Origin: Sarcocystis neurona
Lineage: Eukaryota; Apicomplexa; Conoidasida; Eucoccidiorida; Sarcocystidae
DNA: 64,000 nucleotides
NCBI GenBank assembly: GCA_000727475.1
Contig: KL647303.1
Span: forward strand, 2,279,366-2,343,365
Reading direction: 5' to 3'
Part shown: in pieces, positions 36,401-45,901 of the stretch
Layout: every line of letters starts with the position of its first letter
Position numbering within the stretch: position 1 is the stretch's first letter
Program-made: the position numbers and the translations under genes
Notes under the pieces: model-generated
Seen by the model: only the letters and a program-made list of their open reading frames with translations
The model's database searches: none
Told to the model about the DNA's origin: nothing

Positions 36401-39400
36401 GGCGACAAGGCGGCGGCTGCCGCAGCCTGCTGCTCTGGGGAGTGGCGCGTCGCGGACGGCCACGAGTAGGACGTGGGGATGGGAGCAGCAGCAGCAGCAG
36501 GATCAGCGACAGCATACTGCTGCGAACGAGACGCAGGAGTCGCGTTGTTGTGTGGGGTCACTCGCCAGTACGCGTTCCGCAGCAAGTCCTGCTGCTGACG
36601 CCGCTGCTGCTGCTGCTGACGCTGCTGCAGGCCCTGACGCTGCAGCAGCAGCTCGCTGTTGCGAACATCGTCGCTGCTGATGCTGCTGCCGCCGAAGGAC
36701 GAAGAGGAGGAGGAAGAGGACGCGGAAGAGGAAGGAAAGGAGGACGGGAAAGCAGCTGCTGTTGGATCCTCGCTCACGCTGCGAGTCACCGCTCGGTCAA
36801 CAACCCGATAGCGCTGCTGCTGCTGGTGTCCCTCCTCCTCCTGCTTCTCCTCCTCGTCCTCGGCCGGCACGGCAAACGCAGACGCGATGTTTGCTGATTG
36901 AGCAACCCCTCCGCAACCCCCACCACCATCTGCTGCTGCTGTTGCGTGTCCCTCGGTTCTGCTATGGCGGAGGGGCAGCTCGAGGCCATGCAGCTGCTGC
37001 AGCGGGGAGGCAAGGCGCCGCGGCAACAGCAGGGCTTCTGCACTCTCCGTTTCCTGTCGCCCCTGCTGCTGCGGCTGCCAGCACCGCTCGTGTCCCTGCT
37101 GTTGCTGGTCAGGCGCGTGCCGCTGCGGGTGTCGCTGCTGCAGTTGGTGCTGCTGCGTTGGCTGCGTCGCCATCCCTCTGACGCCTGTCGGAGGCAGTGC
37201 CGGCCACCAGGCAGAGAACGGCGCAGCTGCCGCAGGAACAGAGGCAGCTGCAGCAGGGACAGAAGGAGCAACAGGCGGGACGGGAGCAGCAGCAGCACGC
37301 GTGTACGTGAGATCTACGGCGCCTGCAGCTGGCGGCACACCGTCCCCCCCAGCGGCCAGCGCACTCGGAAGCGAAGAAAAACGCAGTAGCAGCTTCGAAG
37401 GGGAGACCAGGCGGTCGGCGTTTCTCCGCAGCGCTGAAGAGGACGACGCACCAGCAGGCAAGGAGGGACCAGTAGCAATCCGTCCCGCCGTCCCGCGCCC
37501 CTCCGCAGCAGAACCTCCTGAAGAAGAAAGGGCAGCAGCAGGCCCTACAGTATCCGCGGAGGCACGAAACGAGTATGACGGTGTGTGTCTCCACGCTGAG
37601 GCTGAATTGATGCCCCGTTCCTCCTCGCACGCAGGAGGCGTGAGGAGGTCCAGTCCCGTTGCAGAAGCAGCAGCAGGTGCAGGAGGCCGGTTGACAGGAG
37701 CACTCGCCTCTTCGGGAAGAGAACACCCGTCTGGCGCCCGCGGCGGACCCGCTGCAGCAGGAGGCACGCGAGAAGAGGAAGCAGCAGCAGCATCACCAGA
37801 ACTCGTGTGGGAAGAAGGTGCACCAGGATGCATGCGAGGAGCAGCAGCAACGGCAGGACGTGTGTGAGGACGAGGAGGAGGAGCAGCGGCAGCAGCACTG
37901 CTGGATGGCACCAGTGTCTTGGATACGTCAAGGGGCGAAGCAACCATCGCAAGCAAGTCCTGCTCCCCTGCTGCTGCGTCTACAGACGGTACCGGCAACT
38001 CTGGAGCCTCGGGCTGCTGTCGCTCCAGGTGATACTGCTGCTCCTGCTGCTGCTTTGGTAGATACTGCTGCTGCTGCTGCGGTCGCCGCGGCTGACACTG
38101 CTGCAGCTGCAGCGGGGAGGGGCCTGCGTGTGAAGAAGGCGCCTCTGCGTCGAGAAGATCGGGCGGCATTGCACAAGTTGCCGGCGCAGCTGCAGCTGCT
38201 CTGCCGTCAGCGGCAGCAGCACGCGGTTCACCCGCACCTCGGAGAGGAACAGACACGCTGCTGCGAGAAGCGGAAGCGGCAGCAGAAGCAGCGAGTTCTC
38301 CCGCAGCCATCGCGTCTTCCCTCCCTGCGTCCTGCACACCGCCGCCATCTGCTGCTCCTCCTCCTCCTACCGCCGCTCTGCCACATCTTTCTCCTCCTCC
38401 TCTGCTTCCTCGTCCTACAGTCTTGACGCTGCTGCTCATGCTGCTGCTGTTGCTACTTTCCGCGATGGTGTCGCTACTGTCGCTGTTGTTGCTGTTGCCG
38501 TTGTTGTTGTTGCTGCTGTTGCTGTTGCTGCTGTTGCTGTTGCCGCTGTCGTCACTTGTGTAAGGAGGTGGATCGAGCAGACCCCGACTGCTTCTGCTGT
38601 TGCCGGGGCCGTCGTTTTGCGCAGGGAGTGGGATACTCGCGGGAGGGCGCGCGACTGGCACGTAGTATAGAGACTCACAGCTGTCTTTCTTGCTGCTTCT
38701 TCGTGTCTCGTCTCCTTCGAGCAGTTGCAGCAGCTCCTCCTGCGGCGGTCTGTAATGCTTCTCCTTTCTTTCTTCTTCTTCTTCCTCTTCTTCTTCTCCT
38801 TCGTTCCTCAACAGCGGCTCCTGCTGAAACTGCGCCTGCTCTCGCTTTGAACGCTGCTCCTGCCGCTGCATACCTCGGGGCTTCTGCTGTTGTTCCTTCT
38901 TCTCCTCCTCCTCCTCTAGTTCTTCATTTTGCTGCCGCAGCCGCTGGTGATGCTTCTCCGTCTTCTCCTCTTCTTCCTCCTGCTGCTGCGCCTCCTGCTT
39001 GGGCTGCGACAGAATCTGCTGCTGCCGCTGCTCTTGCACTTGCCCGAAGAGCTGCTGCTGCTGCTGCATCACCGGCCGCGACTCCTGCTGCACCACCTGC
39101 GACTGGTGCGTCAGCTGCTGCTGCGGCTGCTGTGCTGCAGAAGGCGCCTGCTGCTGGGCTTCTCTTCTTGACGCCGGCGCGGAGAGCAGCATCTCTGCTG
39201 CTGCTTTTGCTGCAGGTAATTCTCTGTCCTCGTGCACGAGCTGCTGCGGCAGCAAAGATGGAGAAGAAGAAACAGCAGTGTCTTGCCGCTGCTGAAAAGC
39301 AGGGGAGGGGGAAGAGAAAGACTTCCTTTGCTGCTGATGGGGAAGAAGCGACAGAGAGTCGGCATGCAGCGAAAGTGACGCCGCTCTGCTGCTGCTGCTG

Positions 39401-39407
39401 GCGTCTG
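24492..39407 (-). CDS. HAD-type phosphatase, APP1/DUF2183-like, HAAR-rich N-terminus
   Basis: A seven-exon minus-strand model: 39407-35914, 34621-34418, 31722-31628, 30188-30075, 29179-29006, 27090-27012 and 24566-24492. All junctions are GT..AG and all phases match. The first exon encodes about 1,164 residues of Gln, Glu, Ser/Asn and Ala tracts. The rest encode one conserved domain: nucleophile motif VLVDVDDT (DxDxT); FYPGCFQFLFEL; HAD motif II region GVLTAR; GVKGWGI; LYSTLNEWIF; GDTGE with the acidic pair; and VKAIFLH. Such motifs define HAD hydrolases, and the GDTGE...P..VKAI arrangement resembles the catalytic domain of APP1-type phosphatidate phosphatases. A lipid phosphatase role is inferred from family, not shown. 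No signal peptide is visible. A hydrophobic stretch encoded near 35055-35150 (SVWLGALFILLRLLLLPPLL) might be a skipped membrane exon. The 3' end beyond 24492 and the true start are unresolved. Confidence 0.7.
25160..25375. repeat. Degenerate 18-bp tandem repeat
   Basis: About a dozen copies of an 18-base unit resembling TACACTTATATACAGCCG. Because the unit is a multiple of three, long frames stay open on both strands: a Tyr-Ile-(Gln/Leu)-Pro-Tyr-Thr repeat on + and a Cys-Thr-Ala-Val-Tyr-Lys repeat on -. These frames are by-products of the period and are not called as genes. Confidence 0.75.
25680..26200. repeat. Degenerate CTAT/CTGT microsatellite block
   Basis: About 500 bases of imperfect tetranucleotide sequence (TCTATCTG, TATATCTG and similar words) inside the phosphatase intron. 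There is no gene in it. Confidence 0.7.
27091..29005. other. Intron of the - strand phosphatase gene with a 70-bp triplication
   Basis: Between exons 29179-29006 and 27090-27012. It holds TA/CA simple sequence at 27500-28110 and a low-repeat island at 28140-28660, including a + strand ATG ORF at 28148-28519 with no recognisable domain. It also holds three copies of an approximately 66-72-base unit at 28690-28900. Confidence 0.45.
28661..28906 (+). repeat. Three tandem copies of an approximately 70-bp unit, open as an 81-codon ORF
   Basis: The unit is about 70 bases and carries TGTACGTACACCTGGGA (first copy TGTCTGTACACC) followed by GAGGTCTGCAGGCGC or near variants. On + an ATG at 28661 opens an ORF in which each copy encodes Gly-Cys-x-Tyr-Thr-Trp-Asp-(Asp/Glu)-Val. 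On - the same copies read Leu-(Gln/Lys)-Thr-Ser-Ser-Gln-Val-Tyr. The array sits in an intron of the minus-strand phosphatase gene, so translation is unproven. Confidence 0.55.
29006..29179 (-). CDS. Phosphatase exon with GDTGE motif
   Basis: The exon begins by completing a Lys codon split with exon 30188-30075, giving VKYVWIGDTGEMD. It continues HAGELMARQLPEKVKAIFLH and ends in SVNGVPIVFFR, with donor GTATAT. The GD(T/S)G acidic motif is HAD motif IV (metal-binding). The Pro..Val-Lys-Ala-(Ile)-(Phe/Tyr) strand that follows is typical of the APP1/DUF2183 group. The next exon, 27090-27012, supplies TYIHAARRAVDLRLLEPRGL in the correct phase. Confidence 0.8.
32690..33395. repeat. GTAT/TGTA-type degenerate repeat, left arm
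   Basis: About 700 bases of TGTATGTATA/GTACGT-like sequence on the + strand, inside the 2.7 kb intron between phosphatase exons 34621-34418 and 31722-31628. Together with 33585-34095 it forms an inverted arrangement. Tyr/Cys/Val-rich frames across it are by-products. Confidence 0.7.
33585..34095. repeat. ACAT/CATA-type degenerate repeat, right arm
   Basis: About 500 bases of CATACATATACA-type sequence on the + strand, the complement in kind of the 32690-33395 block. Open frames here (Thr-Tyr-Ile-His repeats) are by-products of the repeat. Confidence 0.75.
34418..34621 (-). CDS. Catalytic exon with HAD motif I (DxDxT)
   Basis: An exon of the phosphatase gene, 68 codons, phase 0 at both ends. 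It opens with VLVDVDDTLRSSGG, where the first Asp of DVDDT is the expected nucleophile and the second the acid/base. It continues through LGGIDTQYERGSFYPG and closes with GVLTARIPQ, where Thr would be HAD motif II. Acceptor GGTTCGCAG and donor GTACGC flank it. It has no triplet-repeat bias. Confidence 0.8.
34622..35913. other. Intron of the phosphatase gene; possible membrane-segment exon
   Basis: It holds a minus-strand pyrimidine-rich block (34700-35060) and, at about 35150-35055, a minus-strand frame that is strongly hydrophobic (SVWLGALFILLRLLLLPPLL) with a weak GTACTT donor. Farther left, 35230-35300 and 35440-35830 are TA/CA and GTAT-type repeats. The flanking exons (GDLQ and VLVDVDDT) join in phase without it. 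Confidence 0.4.
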
Positions 39408-42400
39408 CTTGAAGAGCCGCAGCGCGTCCTCCTCATCCCCCTTTCCCACCAGCGTCCCCAGCCTGCTCAGCAGCTGACGAGGGTAGGACGCCGCAGCAGG
39501 AGCAGCAGGAGAACCCACACGCAACGCGTCACAAGCGGGAAGTCGAAGTCGCGCTGGCATAAAGGAATGCGCGAAGAAAGAGAAGAAGAGGCAGCCCCAG
39601 CGGCTGGAAATGCAGCAGCGGCACCGTGGGCAGCAGCAGCAGCAGAACCGAGAAGCAGCAGCTGCAGCTGGAGAAGGCGGAGCAGCAACTGAAGAGACAG
39701 CAGCCGCAGCTAGAAACGCAGCAGCAGCAGCAGCCCGAGACAAAGGAGTAGCAGCAACGGGAGAAGCCACAGCAGCGGCAGGAGAGGTGGCAGCAGGAGG
39801 AGCACTTGAAGCAGCAGCCGGGAACGCAGGAGAAGAGGAGGCCACAGGACGAGGGGTAGAGGAATAAGCGGCGGAAGGAGGACAAGATAACGCACAGATA
39901 GTACCAGCAGCAGCAGCGAAGGCAGCAGCAGCAGCAAGACCGCTGGCAGACTAACGAGCCTCACAAGCAGAGAAATCCTCAGAGTGACCTTGGCGTTGCT
40001 TCACTAGCCGTGCACTCCCCTGCGTCTAAGCTGCTACATCTGTCTCCTGTTGCTGTTACTGCGGGTGTTGGTGCTGCTGTCGCTTCTTCTTCTGCTTCTG
40101 CTGCTAATGTTCGTGCCGTGCGGCTGCTTCTGCTGCTGTCGCTGTTGCGCTACGCTCGCTGTACGTGCCCCCGTGGGGTCGCTCCTGCTGCTGCTGCTGC
40201 CTCGAGAGAGAGAAAGCGCCTGGCCTCGGGTGCGAGGAGGCAGCAGCTGCTGCGGCTGCTGCTCTCTTCTTCCGCACCGCGGTTCTCCGTGAAGCTGCGG
40301 CGGTTCTTCAAACGGCGTTGGACGCGCAGCAGCTGCACGTAGCGGCGAAGAAACCGGACACCTGCTGCTGCACCTGCTGCCGTTGCTGCAAAGCTACCGA
40401 CAGAGGGACACGGGATCCCGTCGCTTCTGCTGCTGCACAGAGAAGAATGAAGAAAAAGAGAGACCAGGAGAAGAAGCAGCAGCAGCAACCTCCCTGGGTG
40501 TTTCACACTTCAGCGCAACGCTGCTGCTGCGGCTCCCAAAAGACGGAAGTTCGCAGCGCGTGGGAGAGTAAGAGCAAAGCGAAGCAGCATGCAAGAGAGA
40601 AGCAGCCTCCTTAAGAACTTGGTGTTGCTGCAGCTGCTACCGACACGCTCACACCCGCAGCATGTGCCTCTCTCTCGTTACTTGCCGCAGCAGGCAGTAC
40701 TGCTGCTCCTCCTCCTCCTCGTCTAACCGCTGTTGTTGCTGCTGCACCTGCTACTCACGTAGCTGTTGCTGCTGCTGCAGTGCAAAAAATAGAGAAGAAG
40801 GAGAAGCGTCAACCTTCGACGCGCGTCCTCGCACCGCGGCGACCCTGGCGTTGCTGCCCGCACCGACGCGTGGCAAGTCGAAGATGCGGCTGGTGGTGAT
40901 TCTCCTACCGGCATGAGAAGAGAAGTGCTGCTGCTGCTTCTTCTTGAGAAAGGATAGGTGCGTCTGCCGTTGCACCGTTTGCTGCTGCTCCTGCTGCTGG
41001 CAAAAGAACAGTTGCCTCTGCTCTCCGTTCCCAAGTGAGGCGCACATGTATTTGCAGCTGCTCGTATTTTGCTGCTCGTCCTTGTGCTTCGTGTGACTCC
41101 TCTTCGTCTCCCTTTCTTGTTCTTCCCCGTTTTCCTGCCGCGCTTAGTCACGCTCAACTCCGACTAATCCTCTCTAGTACGTCTGCGTGTGGAAATCTAC
41201 CCTTCCATACACATATACATATATATATATATGTATCCATATACAGGTGCACACCTGCATCACTTTTCCCGCATCTCTCTCTGTCTCTCTATTCCTCTCT
41301 GTCTCTTTGGCTGTCTCTATCTCTGTCCCTACCTTCCTCTCTACTTCTCTCCCGTCGTCTCTGTCTCTCGCTTTACGTCCCTGTACAAACGTCGCTCCCC
41401 TTGTTTACGTCCACATATACGACGTACACATGCACAAGTACCCGGGCCGGCGCGCTGCAGACTTTTCGCCTCCTGGCCATCGACCACTTTTCAGAGACAA
41501 AGACAGAAAAGGGAACCGTGTTCACAAATAAAAACTAGAGACGACTCACATATCTGTCTCTGCGTATGTATTAATCCCATGTACATATATACATATACAC
41601 ACATATATATATGTGTATGTACGCTTGCGACAATATGGTACAAATATGAGGGGACGCATACATACGTGTGTATATCTGCGTCCACAGGAGACAGAGAGAG
41701 GAGAAGTTCGAAAAAAAAACTCCTCCCTTCGCTCGATACGAGGCCACGACTGACGGGATGTCTGACTCCCCGCTGTACCTGCGTGATGGCCGGCTTATAC
41801 GTCTACTTCTCTGCAAATATATATATATATAGCGACATTCGTGAGCATGCGTCTCTGTGTGTGTGTCTCTCTCTATATGTACTACTTGATAAAAACTGCA
41901 TGTGGACGCATGTGTGTGTGTGTGTGTTTGTGTGTGTGCATGTTTCTGTCTTCGATACTGACACCACTGCCGTACGTATATGTGTGGACACACAGACACA
42001 TAAACAAATGCAAGTGCCCTTCTCTCTCTCTGTGTACTTCTCTGTCTCTCTATCTGCCTCGGTCGGAAGAGAAATACCCGCGGCAGAGGCGTGGACACGC
42101 GTCATTTATCCACACAGACGGGACAGCGCTACATGCAGAGAGTTTTCTGGCCGTCGGACTTCACCAGGAAAAACAGCCCTCCCACTCCACGGTTCTTTTT
42201 GCGCGTGTACGTCCGTCTCTCTCTCTTTCTCACGTGGCAGTGCGCGCCGACGTCGTACAGAAGGGCGCACCCATAGACGGGTATATCTATAAGTATATTT
42301 ACGGCGATTGACGAACCCGTGCGAAGCACGTCGAAGCGAGTCCCTCTCCAACTTGGCAGCCTTCACCGGCAAAAAGTGCGTCCGTGACACCTGCCGGTGG

Positions 42401-44834
42401 GCCTCTTTGGCTACGGGCCGCGCGCGCATGCATATGGTAGCATAAATCCACGTACATGTACGCATCACTCGTGCGTATATACACTTACACATACGTTTAC
42501 ACGTAAATCTGGTTGTATATGCACGTACCACAGATACATGCCTACATGTATCTGTAGCTGCAGGGGAGCCTAATATATGTAGGTACACCCATTCGTACAG
42601 AGACGCGTATGTGTTTGTTCGGGAGTCATTTCCCCTCCCCCACGGGTGGTCACGTCCACGCAGAAGTTGTCGAGCAGACGAAGAAAGGAGAGAAAACGGT
42701 ACTAGACGCCCATGCAGAGAAAGCTGCTTCCTCTACGTCGTAGGAGCGTGTGCTCGTGTCCGTGCGGTGTACGTACGCCGGGAAGAGCGGGGGCCCGTTG
42801 GCGTGGCTGCCCTGCGCGGTGTACAGACACCTCAAGACGCCGGGAAAAAGCGGGAAAAGGGGATTTTGCGTGGAGCGGGCAGCGCGCGGGGGGAGTGCCT
42901 GCTGCTCGCGGTTCGACGGGGGGAGAAAAGAGGAAGTCTCGGCTGCTGCCGAGCTGGCTACAAGATCAGCGGCACGCCGCTTCTCTGGTTCACTATGTAG
43001 CCCGCGCGCCGTAGCCAATGAAACGCACTCACGCGCCGTGCAGGGGCGACGCGCAGAGTAAAAAGGAAAGTCAAAAAACAAAAGGAAACTTCCTTCGTCG
43101 CGGCAGCCGACTCCACATCTTCTTACAAGTCCCATATATCGCTCCCGCTCCTCTGTTGCTGCGGTGGTGGCTTGCTACCACGGGTTATACTACTTCTGCT
43201 AGTACTACTACCACAAGTACTATTACCGCGCTGTTGGACCGCGCGCGCGCTTTGCTCCTTCTGCTGCCGCTGCTGCTGCCCGAACGGCGTTTCCCCTGCG
43301 GCTGCGCTGCTGTTGCTGCTGCGCTGCCCCACTGGCTGCTCCGCTGCGCTTGCTGCTCTTCTGCGGCTGTGCCTCGTGCAGCTTCCGCTGCTGCTCCTGC
43401 TTCCGCTGCTGCTGCTGCTTCCGCTCTTGCTGCTGCTTCTTCTTTTGCTGTTGCTTCTTCTCTTGCTCCTGCTTCTGCTCTTGCTGCTGCTGCGCTTGCT
43501 GCTGGTAGGTGTGGTCCAGGACGGCCTTGCTCTCAGAGCTGCTGCGCGGAGCGGATCTCCACGCGGAAGCAAACGTCAGCCGAAAGAGAAACAGAAAGAG
43601 ACAGGGCTTCCCTACGTTCTGAAAGTGCTAGTGGGGCAGCGGCAGCAAAGAAGAATGTGAAGGGAGCAAACAAAGGAGAGACGTTACCTGCTGTGCTGCG
43701 ATCCCGCTGCCGGCTCTGCGCGCAGAGCCGCGGCTGCTGCGAGTCACTCGAGCGGTACGGCCCGCAGCCAGCCGTCAATAATAGTGCACCACCGCCACAT
43801 GCAGCAACAGCAGCAGCACAGCACCGCTGCATCACAGCTGCAGGTGTCCATCATTAGATGCACTGGTGAATGTTACTTGAACCACGTGCAGGATCTGCAG
43901 CAGGAGCAGTGAGGTGGTGCAGCTGCCCTCCCTCGTGTTTATCGCTTAAGATATTTCCGACGTTGCTGCTGCGCCGGGGCACTGGTGCTTCTTCTGCCTT
44001 GACTGCGGGCTGCCTCGCGCTGCTGCCACTGCTGCTGTTGCTGCGGCCACCTTCGTCGCTACTGGCCACCTCCTTCCTGCTGCTGCGGCTCCTCTGCTGC
44101 ACGCTTCAGCGTTGTCTGCTACCGTCTCTACTCCGTCGAAGGTGGCACCACACAAACACAGACACCCGCACACACACGCTGCCGAAGCACGAGAAGCAGC
44201 AGTAGCAGCAGCACCCAGCTGTTGTCGTCCCCGCATCACTCGATAGACGCAGCAGCACCCGCAAGAACAGCGGAAGTCTGAGCTGCAGAAGTAGCAGCAG
44301 CAGCAGCAGCCAGTCGCACAGCGGCGCATGCGGGTGCTCCTTGCGCGCGCTGCACTTCAGCAGCAAAACAGGAGCTCCGCGACTAAGTGCCTGCCTGACG
44401 CAGCGAATATTCTTCTCCATGTGCATCGCGTTCTCCGCGCAGATAGCACTTTTTTTTCACTGTCACGTGGGTAGAATAGGGAAAGGCATCCTTCCTTTCC
44501 ACCGTCTTTTCCGTCAGAATGTATATACATAGATATCCATACGTATATGTATATGTGTATCCCAGTGTACGTGCATGAACGTGCCCTTAGCATACCCATA
44601 GATACATCCGTACGCATCACGTGCGACCATCCAGAAACCCGTCCCTTCGCCTTCTTCTGTCTACGCATGTACAAGTATGTATAGCCACCGCACAACGGGC
44701 GTCTCCAAACGCAGTGTACGTACACCTACCTGAAGAACAGAGCCATGTTCACACTGAGACAGAGAACAGAAGTGCACGCGCAGCTTCTGCTGCTGCTGGG
44801 GCCCTCGCTGCTTCTTCTTCTTCGTCTTCCACAT
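39408..44834 (-). CDS. Candidate upstream exons of the phosphatase gene
   Basis: Minus-strand exons that chain in phase into 39407: 42410-42303 (KEAHRQVSRTHFLPVKAAKL and on), 40904-40814 (ESPPAASSTCHASVRAATPG and on) and 40385-40165 (Pro/Arg/Gln-rich). Each has a GT donor and an AG acceptor after a reasonable pyrimidine tract. Farther up, ATG 44834 opens a 35-codon exon MWKTKKKKQRGPQQQQKLRV..SVLQ ending at 44730 with donor GTAGGT. It may be the true 5' exon, but the phase between 44730 and 42410 is not bridged. A possible exon at 42830-42955 would fit phase 0 at both ends. The sequences are Arg/Pro/Gln-rich with no domain. Treat this as a hypothesis for the 5' end. Confidence 0.3.
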
Positions 44835-45901
44835 GGGTGTGGATGGATGCCGGCTGCATGTCCGACGACATGTTTCTGTCGCCCAGGCGGATGCAGGCGT
44901 CTACGTGCGTGACGAACTCATATATATATATATATATATGTAATTCATGTAGATATATGTATGTAAAACACGTATGGTATGTATATGTCATATGAATATA
45001 TATATGCATATATATACATATATATGTGGAAAACACGTATATCTTTGAGTGAGCAAATATGAATACACACATATATGTATATATATATATATATATATAT
45101 TTCTTCATGCGGACAAAAGGAGACGCATACACCTTCGTGAAATCACAGGTATGTATGGCATTCATGTATACGGTATAGAAGGACTTGCGCGTAATATATC
45201 TGTATATATTTACATGAATTGAAGGAGACGTATATACGTTTGTGAAAGCATAGGCGTATATGTGTACATATACACAAAGGGGGAGGCAGTGACGTGTATA
45301 TACGTATACACATATATGTAACTATACATAGAGGAGTGCACCGCAACATACAAGTCAAAAGCAAGCACCCAGGTGATATGTATATATATATATGTGGGGA
45401 ACACGTATACCTTTGAGTGAGATCATACGAATATATACAGTGACGTATATACATATGAATAAGAGAAGACATATATGTTTGTTGAAGCATAGGCCTATGT
45501 ACACATGTGTATTTATAGGGAGAGGAAGTGACGTGTACACTTGCGTGGAATCTTACATATATATGTATATCCATATATCTACATATATATATGTATTGAG
45601 AGAGAGAGAGGTATTTTTGCGTAAGCATTTGCATGCGCCTGCGTACCTGTTTTTGACCTCTATGTTGCGGTACTACAATCTTCTATGTAAAGGTTTGTGT
45701 ACATATATATATATATATGTGTATGTACATAAGTGTATGTGTGCGTATATAAGTACACGTACATACCTGTTTGTAGCCAGTGACATTTCACGTAGATGTA
45801 AATGACTCGGAGGTGGAGTAGTAAAGTTGACTAAAAAGAGGAAGTTTTTGAGCGAGCCTGAGAGAAGAGAAAACTTGAGTGTACGTACACCCCTCCTCAC
45901 G
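44835..45901. other. Intergenic, TA/TG simple repeats
   Basis: It lies between the divergent phosphatase (-) and BRAP2-like (+) genes. It holds (TA)n runs at 44921-44939, 45076-45100 and 45706-45718 and TACA/GTAT sequence throughout. The palindrome GTGTACGTACAC occurs just inside each side (near 44714 and 45883). Promoters for both genes would be expected here, but no element can be named. Confidence 0.4.

Noticed and set aside
43018..43857. 279-codon + strand ORF starting with ATG, with Leu and Ala runs
   Set aside because: CTG/GCT runs explain the length and both strands are open. It lies where upstream exons of the minus-strand gene are expected, and no domain or splice context supports it.
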